From positions 806,001 to 870,000 of the forward strand of contig CM060734.1 in assembly GCA_030704615.1 (NCBI GenBank): a DNA stretch of 64,000 nucleotides, written 5' to 3'. A program made the position numbers and the translations under genes. The stretch comes from Takakia lepidozioides (lineage: Eukaryota > Streptophyta > Takakiopsida > Takakiales > Takakiaceae). Shown piece after piece: positions 21,766 to 32,774 of this stretch. The notes beneath the pieces are model-generated. The model was not told the origin of the DNA. It worked only from the letters and a program-made list of their open reading frames with translations, and made no database searches. The first letter of the stretch is position 1. Each line of letters opens with the position of its first letter.

Positions 21766-22480
21766 TGTGTAATTTTGAACATCTTTCCAATGTAGCCTAA
21801 AATGTCATTGACATTGTCTAATCTTTGACTGCAAATCAGACCATCATCAACAAATATCGCCAAAATGAGCTTGGGTTCTTTGTGCTATTATACACACAAG
21901 GATCGGCTGGGCTTGGAATTAAGCCATAGGTCTGAACAAAGCTGTTGAATTTTCGATTCCATGCCCTGGAAGCTTGCCGCAACCCGTACAACGATTTCTT
22001 GAGTCGGCAGACATTTGTAGGTTGACTGGATCAACAAAACCACGCGCGCTCCATATAAATTTCCTCGGTGATTTCTCCATAGAGGAACGCAGTCTTCACA
22101 TCAAATTGCGTGATATCTAAATCCAACACTGTCGCAACTGATAATATTGTGCAAATGGAATCAAATTTTGCAACAGGCGAAAAGGTTTCGGTGTAGTCAA
22201 CACTAGCACGCTGGGTGTAACCTCTAGCGCACATACGTGCTTTGAAGCGCTCAATGCCTCCATCGACGTTAAGCTTAAGCTTATACACCCATTTGCATGT
22301 GATTTTCTTTCTCCCAGGTGGCAGAGGCTCGAGCTGCCACATCCCATTCTCCAAGAGTGACCGATACTCCACCACCATAGCTTTTTTGCACTCGTCGCTT
22401 TCGCTACAGTTTAGCATTGCGTCATAGTTGTCTGGCTCCTCGAACACGTGGCCATCATAGTTGGCGATACATGCATGATG
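21766..22480 (-). pseudogene. Ty1/copia reverse transcriptase fragment
   Basis: The minus strand reads MWQLEPLPPGRKKITCKWVY, then ARMCARGYTQ, DYTETFSPVAKF and ITQFDVKTAFLYGEI. After a frame change near 22040 come KSLYGLRQASRAWNRKF and the catalytic box FVDDGLI near 21855. These are the ordered motifs of copia RT. The 5' part (gag, protease, integrase) and the RNase H part are missing. The fragment is bounded upstream by a GTGAGC-rich hairpin block and downstream by the 443-codon frame. Confidence 0.92.
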
Positions 22481-22483
22481 CCG

Positions 22484-22640
22484 ACCAGGGAGCGACGCTA
22501 CGGCGTGAGCGGTGAGCGCACGCTCACGTGGGGCTGACGTGGCATGAGCACAAGCTGACGCACTGTGACGTGGCATGAGCCCACACTCATGCCACGTCAG
22601 CGTGAGCGGATGTCGTGTTAGCCCGAGCGGAGGCCACGTC
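22484..22640. repeat. GTGAGC / ACGTGGCATGAGC repeat block with perfect hairpin
   Basis: Repeated GTGAGC and TGACGTGGCATGAGC units. A 14-bp perfect stem pairs 22566-22579 with 22586-22599 around a 6-nt loop. Related GTGAGC blocks occur at about 43890-43985 and 58460-58540. Confidence 0.7.
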
Positions 22641-22887
22641 AACAAATGCTAGAGGACGGGCGGTCGAAGAAAGGGTACCTATTCCCGTTAGACCTATATC
22701 CGTGGGAATAGGCATGTACAATATGATGAAATTAGACCCCATTATGTAAGAAGACCCCATGGCTTCAATGAATAGGTAGGATTGTAAACCGTCGACCTAT
22801 GCTGCATATTGCATACAAGACGACAAAGAATCCACCATCTTCAAAAGCATTCAATACATAGCAGAAATGATGTGCTTTGAAGCACAC
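22641..22887. other. Left flank of gypsy copy C, including part of a 117-bp repeat
   Basis: The last 50 bp (AAAAGCATTCAATACATAG through GAAGCACAC) match the 117-bp tandem repeat that resumes at 33685. Copy C is therefore inserted into that repeat. Confidence 0.75.
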
Positions 22888-23613
22888 TGTCGCGCACCTC
22901 ACTTCGGTAAGCTCCCCCCTCAAGTCATAGTTACTCGCTTGATGCGCGCGCCTAACTCCCAACCTGGCCGTCGGGCCAATTTGGAGCTTCGGCTGCTCAC
23001 CGGGACATAACGGTCCCCCCCTTGATCTCCCAAAGAACCCTCCAACGATTTAGAACCAGCGGAATTCCCTTTGGTAGTTGGCAGTCCGGAACAGCTCCCT
23101 ACTCTTTGGTCGCTTTCTGGCTCGCTCGCTTACTCACTAGCTTTTGGTCACCAACGGGCTTGCACCGTTCTCGGGGTTACTACTCCCTATATATACTTCT
23201 GTAGCTGTCCACGGGGGTTTCACAAACAACCATGCCATTTTATGGCGAACCACCACGAACACCCTCGACTCCCGGTGATGAGTCGCGGTGAGTCTTGGCC
23301 CACTCACCACGGCCCCTATGGACCGTGATGAGTCCCAAGACTCCCCACGACTCCCACCACGAGGTCTCCGCCCCAGGGTGAGTCCTATGCCACCCCCACT
23401 AAGTCCCGCTAAGCTACCACCACCCCTTGTGGAGCCACCCCCACCGCAACCCGGTGTGCGGGGCTCCACCTAGTGAGCGCCTCTGCCTCCTTGAGTGCTT
23501 TGGGCACTCAAGGGTGCTTCAGCCCCCCATACCTATCGCTGCCACTGCCCCCACCACAGGGGCAGTCCCTCTTGTGTCCCGACCCCCTGCCCTCAAGGCA
23601 AAGGGCCGCGACA
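22888..23613 (-). repeat. 3' LTR of gypsy copy C
   Basis: 726 bp, TGTCGCGG start at 23613 and GCGCGACA end at 22888. TATATATA lies at about 23190. It aligns along its length with the B and A LTRs. Confidence 0.93.
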
Positions 23614-24240
23614 CACACCCTTACCAACAGGGAGTCGATGTCCTCATCGGCTTGTACATTTTGTGGAAACGAACATCCAAGTTGTGGCGTCCCACATCAA
23701 GGAGTTTGTTTCCGTACCATGGCGTCCCATGACAAAGAACCAAACCCCACACTTGACTCTACTCTCCACTAGCTAGTTCGGCCGACTTCCTCCAAGTCCC
23801 GGCCAAGGGTGGAGCATCTCAAGCTCCTCCCAGTGCACTCTTCTTGGCCTACTTCAAGGCCAAGGAACGATCCTCCCTGAGGATCAAATCGCCTTACTGC
23901 AACAACATTGCTTGCGACTGCTCATGATGCCGCTTTTGGCATCACCTTGAGCAAGGGTTCACCTCAAACCCTCTTTGACTAAGAAGATAACCTTGAACCA
24001 ACCGCGGCGCCCAATCACTACAATTGGGTCCGCCTTGGAATGCTGGCCTGAGGTACGGGAACACGCCGAAGCCGCACTACGACTTTGTCCCGAGGCTACA
24101 CGATTATAGTACGTGAACGGAAACACGTAACTTCCGCGTTAGCCCGTACTACAAAGCAACCCCCTCGGTAGCGCAGTTATAGTATGCGCACGCGCCAGGT
24201 GCGCACTAGCACGTGAACTCCTAAAGAAGGCGCAAGTTTC
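23614..24240 (-). other. 3' noncoding region of copy C
   Basis: Matches 27264-27900 of copy B. It contains the TGATGCC/GGCATCA stem-loop near 23928 and a GCGCACGCGCCAGGTGCGCA hairpin near 24186. No gene. Confidence 0.75.
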
Positions 24241-26002
24241 TTTGCCCCTTTGGATGGAAGTCACCCTGTGTAATCACATGCCCCAGGAACTCCACTTTTG
24301 TGACCCCGAATTCGCACTTTGAAGCTTTGGCATACAGCTTCCCTTCCCGCAATTTCTGGAACATCCTTTTGAGGTGCTCCAGGTGCTCCTCCTTTGTTTT
24401 CGAATACACCAAGATGTCGTCGATGTACACAATCACAAAGTCATCCAACCACTCCTGGAAAAGGCTGTTCATCAGCGTGCTAAAGGTCACGGGAGCGTTG
24501 GTGAGTCCAAAAGGCATCACCAAGAACTCATATGAACCATACTTTGTCCTGCACGCGGTCTTCTCCTCATCTCCTTTCGCCACTCGAATTTGATAATAGC
24601 CGGAGCGCAGATCGATCCGGCTGAAATACTTCGCTCCTGCCAACCGATCGAAAAGGTCGTCGATCCTTGGCAAAGGGTACCGGTTTTTTATAGTCACCTT
24701 ATTCAAAGCCCTGTAATCGACACACATCCGCAGCGTCCCATCCTTCTTGTCTGCGAATAGCACCGGGGCTCTGTAAGGTGACTTACTCGGCCGGATGTAC
24801 CCCTTTGACATTAGATCTTTGAGCTGAGTCTTTAGCTCGATCAACTCTCTGTGGCTCAACCGGTAGGGCGCCTTGGCAGGCGATTCCGATCCCGGTACCA
24901 TGTGCCCAGGCTCCCTGCAATTGAAACACACTCCATCAAAGGTCGCCTTCTGTCCGCCATAAGCCGCTCCACCCACTTTTCCTTTCGAAGCACCGGGTGC
25001 CGCCTTGACTTGTGAAGGCCCTCCCTTCGATTTCCACGTGCCATTGTCGCCGCGTGGCCTATCCCACTTCTTTTCCGGTCGGAAGGAGTCACCTTCCCGC
25101 CGGGTCTTCTTGTGGTTCAGCTCCGTACGGCCTTGTCTTTCACCCTTAGGGACATCCGAGAAACATTCAGCCCTCTCAATTGCCTCGTTCAAAGTCTTAG
25201 GTGGCTTCTCCTCCAACTTCCGCCTGGCCCATGGGGCCAGTCCCGCCACAAAGTTGAAGACCATTTCTGGTTTTGCCATGTCCGCGACTTCGAGCAACAG
25301 CACATTGAAAGCCTGGACATATCCCCAAATGTCATCTGTTTGCTTCAAATTCCTCATCTTGTCCCGGGCGAGCCAGGACGCGTTGAGGGGCACAAATTGC
25401 CTCTTCATCAATTCTTTGAACCCACTCCAGTTCAAGGTTTCCAGGCTTGGACCTCGGTCGTGAAGGCGTTTCTGCCACCATTGTTGAGCATAGCCCCTCA
25501 AATAGGTGGGAGCCACTTCCACCCGATCCTCGTCACTCAACTTGGCTGCCCGGAAGTATTGCTCCAGCTCCAAGAGCCAGGTATTGAGTGCCTTCCGATT
25601 TCGGACGCCCTCGAAGGTGTCGGATTCCTTCGGCTTCACCTTAAACTTTGCCTTAGTGGAAGTGGTATTAGCCGCCTTCAACACGTCTTTCAACGTCCCG
25701 CCAAATTGCGCCAACAACCATTCCCATAAGGCTGCCGGCATGGGAGGCATCTGTTGGTCGGTAGGAGCTCTCAAGGATTCCTCAGGCTCCGACTCCTCAG
25801 ATTCCTCTCGCTCTTGAGCGGCCTCGTTTTCGAAAACACGCATTGCTTCCTCAAACGGCCGCCTCGGTGACACGTCGCCCCCATCGGGCTCACCAGGATC
25901 ATCATCTTTTGGGCCGTTCCGCTTTCGTTTTGGCTTGCCCGACCCCATGATGAGGCCAATCCCAAGGACGATCGCGTACTGAACTCTAAGCTCTGATACC
26001 AA
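24221..26002 (-). pseudogene. Copy C gag fused in frame to reverse transcriptase by deletion
   Basis: One open frame of 593 codons. The first part is gag: an acidic N-terminus, the capsid-like region ([20 protein letters not shown]) and one CCHC knuckle start ([10 protein letters not shown]). At about residue 370 gag jumps into pol at [13 protein letters not shown] follows, with [33 protein letters not shown] and the catalytic box VIVYIDDIL. It ends in unrelated residues where the noncoding region is joined. Protease is lost, the knuckle's last Cys is missing, and no integrase remains. The frame would give an odd gag-RT fusion if expressed. Confidence 0.92.
25990..26001 (-). other. Primer-binding site, copy C
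   Basis: Minus strand TGGTATCAGAGC, complementary to the 3' end of plant initiator tRNA-Met, 2 bp inside the LTR. The adjacent LTR end reads CGCGATA rather than CGCGACA, a point change at the terminus. Confidence 0.9.
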
Positions 26003-26003
26003 G

Positions 26004-26536
26004 TATCGCGCACCTCACTTCGGTAAGCTCCTCCCTCAAGTCATAGTTACTCGCTTGATGCGCGCGCCTAACCAATTTGGAGCTTCGGCTGCTCACCAGG
26101 ACATAACGGTCCCCCCCTTGATCTCCTAAAGAACCCTCCAACGATTTAGAACCAGTGGAATTCCCTTTGGTAGTTGGCAGTCCGGAACAGCTCCCCAGTC
26201 TTTGCTCGCTTTCTGGCTCGCTCGCTTACTCACTAGCTTTTGGTCACCAACGGGCTTGCACCGTTCTCGGGGTTACTACTCCCTATATATACTTCTGTAG
26301 CTGTCCGCGAGGGTTTCACAAACAACCATGCCATTTTATGGCGAACCACCACGAACACCCTCGACTCTCGGTGATGAGTCGTGGTGAGTCTTGGCCCACT
26401 CACCACGGCCCCTATGGACCGTGATGAGTCCCAAGACTCCCCACGACTCCCACCACGAGGTCTCCGCCCCAGGGTGAGTCCTATGCCACCCCCACTAAGT
26501 CTCGCTAAGCTACCACCACCCCTTGTGGAGCCACCC
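26004..26536 (-). repeat. 5' LTR of copy C, inner part
   Basis: The promoter-distal part of the 5' LTR, cut at 26536 by copy B. About 20 bp present in other copies is missing near 26072. The outer 177 bp lie at 33508-33684. Confidence 0.9.
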
Positions 26537-27263
26537 TGTCGCGCACCTCACTTCGGTAAGCTCCCCTTCAAGTCATAGTTACTCGCTTTGATGCGCGCGC
26601 CTGACTCCCAACCTGGCCGCCGGGCCAACTCGGAGCTTCGGCTGCTCACCGGGACATAACGGTCCCCCTTCGCTCTCCCGAAAGACCCTCCACCTATTTG
26701 GGCCTAGTGGAATTCCCTTTGGTAGATGGCAGTCCGGAACAGCTCCCCACTCTTTGGTCGCTTTCCGGCTCGCTTGCTTACTCACTAGTTTTTGGACACC
26801 AACGGGCTTGCACCGTTCTCGGGGTTACTACTCCCTATATATACTTCTGTAGCTGTCCGCGGGGGTTTCACAACCAGCCATGCCATTTTATGGCGAACCA
26901 CCACGAAAACCCTCGACTCCCGGTGATGAGTCGCGGTGAGTCTTGGCCCACTCACCACGGCCCCTATGGACCGTGATGAGTCCCAAGACTCCCCACGACT
27001 TCCACCACGAGGTCTCCGCCCCCATGGTGAGTCCTATGCCACCCCCACTAAGTCCCGCTAAGCTACCACCACCCCTTGTGGAGCCACCCCCACCGCAACC
27101 CGGTGTGCGGGGCTCCACCTAGTGAGCGCCTCCGCCTCCTTGGGTGCCTTGGGCACTCAAGGGTGCTTCAGCCCCCCATACCTATCGCCGCTGCTGCCCC
27201 CACCACAGGGGCAACCTCTCATGTGTCCCGACCCCGCTGCCCTCAAGGCAAAGGGCCGCGACA
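26537..27263 (-). repeat. 3' LTR of gypsy copy B
   Basis: 727 bp with the family's TGTCGCG...CGCGACA termini. A TATATATA box lies at about 26836-26844. It differs from the 5' LTR by scattered substitutions and short indels, so B is not recent. Confidence 0.95.
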
Positions 27264-28166
27264 CACACCCCTACCAACAGGGAGTCGATGTCCTCATCGA
27301 CTTGTCCATTTTGTAGAAACAAACATCCAAGCTGTGGCGTCCCACATCAAGGAGTTTGTTTCCGCACCATGGCGTCCCATGGCAAAGAACCAAACCCCAC
27401 ACTTGACTCTACTCTCCACTAGCTAGTTCGGCCGGCTTCCTCCAAGTCCCGGCCAAGGGTGGAGCCTCTCAAGCTCCTCCCAGTGCACTCTTCTTGGCCT
27501 ACTTTAAGGCCAAGGAACGATCCTCCCCGAGGATCGAATCGCCTTACTGCAACAACATTGCTTGCGACCGCTCATGATGCCGCTTTTGGCATCATCTTGA
27601 GCAAGGGTTCCCTGGAACCCTCTTTGACTAGGAAGATAACCTTGAACCAACCGTGCGCCCCAATCACTACAATTGGGTCCGCCTTGGAATGCTGGCCTGA
27701 GGTACGGGAACACGCCGAAGCCGCACTACGACTTCGTCCCGAGGCTACACGATTATAGTATGTGAACGGGAGCACGTAGCTTCCGCGTTAGCCCGCACTA
27801 CAAGGCAACCCCCTCGGTAGCGCAGTTATAGTACGCGCACGCGCCAGGTGCGCACTAGCACGTGAACTCCCAAAGAAGGCGCAAGTTTCCTTGCCCCTTT
27901 GATGGGGGTCACCCGATTTCGGCACTACGCAAACACACGATTAACCCAATTTACCTCTCCCACTTTTATAAGCTAGCATGCATTCTACACACTAGCCAAC
28001 CATACCATGCATCACCATTCCAAACAAAATAGGACGCACAACATTTGGAACCATTTCATTTATAGCACGTTTTGTACAATACAAGTTTTTGCAATCGGAT
28101 TCCTAAGCTAGCTAAGCCGGGCTAAGCATGCATTTCCTCCCCCATGCTCCAAGGTTGATGTCCCCA
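27264..28166 (-). other. 3' noncoding region of copy B
   Basis: About 900 bp between the chromodomain stop and the 3' LTR, unusually long. It holds a TGATGCC...GGCATCA stem-loop near 27572-27592 and a GC-rich hairpin near 27836-27858, both kept in copy C. The first 240 bp (27910-28166) are absent from C. No protein is recognisable. Confidence 0.75.
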
Positions 28167-29111
28167 TCAACGCTTCTTCCGCTTTTGAGGTCGCCCTTCG
28201 AAAGCTGCAACCGCCTCGGATGCGTTTCCCATTTCTGAGGCACGCACCCAAGATGCCTCCACATGATGATAGCCCTTCCATTTGACGAGATACTCCGTTT
28301 CTCGGTTCCTGAACCTCCTCGACTTAAGTATTGCCTCCACCTCGTACTCAGGTTCATTTTCATGATCCAACAGCATAGGTGGCGGACGCAACACTTGATG
28401 CCGATTCGGACGCGCTTCATCTTTGAAGTAAGGCTTCAAAAGGGAGACATGGAATACTGGGTGCACCTTGCTGTTTGCCGGCAGCTCCAATTCATACACA
28501 TCCTCATTCATAACCTTCCGAATGCGAAAGGGTCCCGCATACGGAGGTACGAACTTCGGACTCACTTCCGGAGGTAGTCGGAAATTCTTGATGTTCAACC
28601 AGACCTCTGTGCCTGCCTCAAACTTCACTTCCCTCCGCTTCCGATTCGCCTGCCTTTCATACCGTTTCCTAGCTTTGACAATATTGTACTTTGCGAGCTT
28701 CAACAAACGCTCGCGTTCTTCCAGTACCGCCGCTACTTCCGGTTCCTCAACGTCCTGGGCGGCCCAACTTGTCGGCACCAGAGGTGCTTTTCCATAGACC
28801 AATACGAAAGGGGAAACTCCCGTTGCGGAGTGTTCTGTGTTATTATAACAGAACTCTGCCGCGTCTAAGTGTTCCATCCAGTCTGATTGGTCTGCCGACA
28901 CGTAATTCCGCAAGAATTGCTTCACTACGGAATTCACTCTTTCCGTTTGGCCGTCCGTCGTAGGTCGGAAGGCGGTGCTCATCTTCAGCCTCATCCCCAT
29001 CTTCTTCCAAAGTGCTCTCCAGAATTTACTCGTAAACTTTGGATCGCGGTCCGAGACAATATCCTTCGGGACTCCATGATGCTTTAAGACGTGGGCGAAG
29101 TAAAGTCGTCA
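28167..29111 (-). pseudogene. Copy B integrase C-terminal half and chromodomain
   Basis: Open after the TGA at 29111-29109. The integrase core ends with SDRDPKFTSKFW and TAFRPTTDGQTERVN, including the catalytic Glu. Then comes the GPY/F-type module (YAGPFRIRKVMNEDVYELEL and HPVFHVSLLKPY). The final 60 residues are a chromodomain: YEVEAILKSRRFR, TEYLVKWKGY, ASWVRASEM, with aromatic residues Y, W and W in the usual cage positions. It ends in a basic tail KKRKKR-like (QKRKKR). Confidence 0.93.
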
Positions 29112-30254
29112 TGTCTCCTGCGCCGTTGCCGTCTCCTTGGTGGGGATGAAATGGCCCATTTTACTGAACCTATCCACCACCACCATGATTGCATCGAATC
29201 CTTTTGACAACGACATAACAGTCATGAAATCCATCGAGACGCTTTCCCAAGTCCCCTCTGGAATCGGCAAGGGTTGTAACAGCCCCGCTTATTTTTTGTA
29301 CTCGCTCCGGTTTTGTTGGCATGTGGTGATGTCTTGACATACTCCTCTGCCTCCTCCCTCAGTTTGGGCCAGAAATACCCTTTCTTCAAGAGTGCCGCAG
29401 TGCGCTTGGCTCCGCCGTGGCCCGCAAGCGGGCTATCATGACATTATCTCAAGAGGCTATCTCTGATCCCTCCCTTTGGCATGTAGAGACGTTTTTGCTT
29501 ATACCGGAGCAGTCCATTTTGCAAGTGGAACTGCGATTTAACCCCCATCCTCAAGTCCTGCATCACGGACTTCGCCAGCTCATCCTTCCGGCAAGCCTTC
29601 CGAATCTTCCTTTGGAGTGCCGACTCGCCCTTGTACACCAACAAGAGCTGCTGCTTTCTACTTAAAGCATCGGCCACCACATTGTCCCGTCCCGGTTTGT
29701 ACTGGATATCCACGTCGAACACCGCCAAAGTATCTTGCCACCTAAGTTGTTTTGGGGACAACTTGGGCTGCGTGGCAAAATACTTCACTGTGACATTGTC
29801 CGTGAACACCTTCACTGGGTTGGAACCAACATAGTGGCGCCAAAGCTCAAGGCAATGCACCACCGCCTTCATCTCTTTTTTGTGCGTCGGCCACCGTCGC
29901 TCCACTTCATTCAGTTTCTTACTTTCGTAAGCCACTGGACGTCCATCTTGCATAAGTACACCCCCAATTGTGAAGTCCGACGCATCTGTATGAATCTCAA
30001 ATGGACGATCGAACTCCGGGATATTCAAGACTGGAGCTTCCGCCATCCGCTGCTTCAATTCAGCAAAAGCTTGGCCACAAAAGATGTTCCATGCCCAGAC
30101 TTTAGATTTACACAGAAGGTCCGACATCGGCCCCGCGATCTTGGCAAAATTTCTCACATACTTCCGGTAATAGGAGGCGAGTCCTAGGAAGGATCGCACT
30201 CCCGGGACCGAAGTCGGAGGCTCCCAGTCCAAGATCGCCCTCACCTTCTGTCAT
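29112..30254 (-). pseudogene. Copy B RT end, RNase H and integrase N-terminal half
   Basis: The frame opens at [20 protein letters not shown] after a one-base loss near 30255. RNase H has [13 protein letters not shown] and [10 protein letters not shown]. The linker is [19 protein letters not shown]-to-TAA change at 29443-29441 stops the frame just before the zinc site (CHDSPLAGH). A one-base loss near 29325 disrupts the second Cys pair. The Asp of VSMDFMT is still present. Four separate lesions mean no functional integrase. Confidence 0.92.
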
Positions 30255-31383
30255 CCATTTTGATCCCATCCTGTGTAATCACATGCCCCAGGAACTTCAC
30301 TTTTGTGACCCCGAATTCGCGCTTTGAAGCTTTGGCATACAGCTTCCCTTCTCGCAATTTTTGGAACACCCTTTTGAGGTGCTCCAGGTGCTCCTCCTTT
30401 GTTTTCGAGTACACCAAGATGTCGTCGATGTACACGATCACAAAGTCATCCAACCACTCCTGGAAAAGGCTGTTCATCAGCGTGCTAAATGTCGCTGGTG
30501 CATTGGTGAGCCCAAAAGGCATCACCAAGAACTCATATGAACCATACCTTGTCATGCACGCGGTCTTCTCCTCATCTCCTTCCGCCACCCGAATTTGATG
30601 ATAGCCGGAGCGCAAGTCGATCCGGCTGAAATACTTCGCTCCTGCCAACCGATCGAAGAGGTTGTCGATCCTTGGCAAAGGGTACCGGTTTTTGATAGTC
30701 ACCTTATTCAGAGCCCTGTAATCGACACACATCCGCAGCGTCCCATCCTTCTTGTCTGCGAATAGCACCGGGGCTCCGTAAGGTGACTTACTCGGCCGGA
30801 TGTACCCCTTTGACATTAGATCCTTGAGCTGAGTCTTCAGCTCGACCAACTCCCTGTGGCTTAACCGGTAGGGTGCCTTGGCAGGCGGTTCCGTTCCCGG
30901 TATCACCTCAATCTTGTGGTCAACTCCTCTTCGCGGTGGCAAGCCGCTTGGTAAATCCTCCGGCATCACATCCTGGTATTTCTCCAAAATCCCCTTGATC
31001 CAATCTGGGCTCGGCTCCCCATCGCCTTCTCCCTTCACTTCTCTAATGTAAAGCAAAAACTGGGGTTCGTGTGTCTCCTCCACGGCCCACTCCCTTGCTG
31101 ACAAAAGGTTTATTCGCCCTCCCACGGATTTGGGCGTTTCTGACACTCGTAAAACCTCGCCACCATTCCCACATGGCAGCGTGACTACTCTCTTGCGGCC
31201 ATCTATGACCGCTCCGGATTTGCTCAAAAAGGTCATCCCCAAAATGAGATCCACTCCATCGATCTCGCAGATGGTGAAGTTCTCACGTCCCTCCCAACTC
31301 CCCAGTTGAAGAGGAACATCAATAACCAACCTTGTCGCCAAGTGTGGTTCTCCTTTGGCAGAATGCAGAGGCCCCCACGTCAC
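30241..31383 (-). pseudogene. Copy B protease C-terminal part and reverse transcriptase
   Basis: A 380-codon frame. The protease C-terminal part has the [20 protein letters not shown] and GAVIDG pattern. RT begins at [17 protein letters not shown] and carries [44 protein letters not shown] and [11 protein letters not shown]. All catalytic Asp residues are kept. It overlaps the gag-protease frame by 65 bp in another phase and ends at a frameshift near 30255. Confidence 0.93.
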
Positions 31384-32719
31384 TTGTCGGGAGTCCCAGC
31401 TTTTGTGCCGTTGCAGGTGTCATGAAGGAGTGCGACGCTCCTATGTCCACCAACAACGACACATTAGTTCCGGATATTATCCCATCCACGAACAATAACT
31501 GACTCCCTTTTCGTAAGGCGCCAGTTTCCTGATACAACTCACAAGAAAATTTGCCTACCTTGCAAGTCCTGGCGACCACCGCTTCCACCAAGCGACTGAT
31601 GGTATCTTCCGACAGCTCCGTGGTTGCCCGAGTCATGTTCAATTGTCGAGGTTTTGTGCACTTCTTGGCCATGTGCCCGGGCTCCCCGCAATTGAAACAC
31701 ACTCCATCAAAGGTCGCCTTCTGTCCGCCATAAGCCGCTCCACCCACTTTTCCTTTCGAAGCACCGGGTGCCGCCTTGACTTGTGAAGGCCCTCCCTTCG
31801 ATTTCCACGTGCCATTGTCGCCGCGTGGCCTATCCCACTTCTTTTCCGGTCGGAAGGAGTCACCTTCCCGCCGGGTCTTCTTGTGGTTCAGCTCCGTACG
31901 GCCTTGTCTTTCACCCTTAGGGACATCCGAGAAACATTCAGCCCTCTCAATTGCCTCGTTCAAAGTCTTAGGTGGCTTCTCCTCCAACTTCCGCCTGGCC
32001 CATGGGGCCAGTCCCGCCACAAAGTTGAAGACCATTTCTGGTTTTGCCATGTCCGCGACTTCGAGCAACAGCACATTGAAAGCCTGGACATATCCCCAAA
32101 TGTCATCTGTTTGCTTCAAATTCCTCATCTTGTCCCGGGCGAGCCAGGACGCGTTGAGGGGCACAAATTGCCTCTTCATCAATTCTTTGAACCCACTCCA
32201 GTTCACGGTTTCCAGGCTTGGACCTCGGTCGTGAAGGCGTTTCTGCCACCATTGTTGAGCATAGCCCCTCAAATAGGTGGGAGCCACTTCCACCCGATCC
32301 TCGTCACTCAACTTGGCTGCCCGGAAGTATTGCTCCAGCTCCAAGAGCCAGGTATTGAGTGCCTTCCGATTTCGGACGCCCTCGAAGGTGTCGGATTCCT
32401 TCGGCTTCACCTTAAACTTTGCCTTAGTGGAAGTGGTATTAGCCGCCTTCAACACGTCTTTCAACGTCCCGCCAAATTGCGCCAACAACCATTCCCATAA
32501 GGCTGCCGGCATGGGAGGCATCTGTTGGTCGGTAGGAGCTCTCAAGGATTCCTCAGGCTCCGACTCCTCAGATTCCTCTCGCTCTTGAGCGGCCTCGTTT
32601 TCGAAAACACGCATTGCTTCCTCAAACGGCCGCCTCGGTGACACGTCGCCCCCATCGGGCTCACCAGGGTCATCATCTTTTGGGCCGTTCCGCTTTCGCT
32701 TTGGCTTGCCCGACCCCAT
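31319..32719 (-). pseudogene. Copy B gag and protease active site
   Basis: 466 codons from ATG at 32719. An acidic N-terminus ([20 protein letters not shown]) leads to a capsid-like region ([28 protein letters not shown]), then a complete CCHC knuckle CFNCGEPGHMAKKC near 31690. The protease active site reads LLVDIGASHSF near 31430, with Ile where DSG or DTG is usual, which probably lowers activity. The frame is lost within the protease, near 31350. There is no obvious programmed slippage site there. Confidence 0.93.
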
Positions 32720-32760
32720 GATGAGGCCAAACCCAAGGACGATCGCGTACTGAACTCAGG

Positions 32761-32772
32761 GCTCTGATACCA
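32761..32772 (-). other. Primer-binding site, copy B
   Basis: TGGTATCAGAGC on the minus strand, 2 bp inside the 5' LTR; initiator tRNA-Met type. Confidence 0.92.
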
Positions 32773-32774
32773 AG

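Noticed and set aside
25112-25729. 205-codon plus-strand frame opposite gag
   Set aside because: A shadow of the gag frame on the other strand; the same frame recurs at 31883-32500 only because gag is duplicated.
31319-31383. Programmed frameshift between the gag-protease and RT frames of copy B
   Set aside because: The overlap is inside the protease domain and no slippery heptamer was seen; other frames of the copy are also broken.
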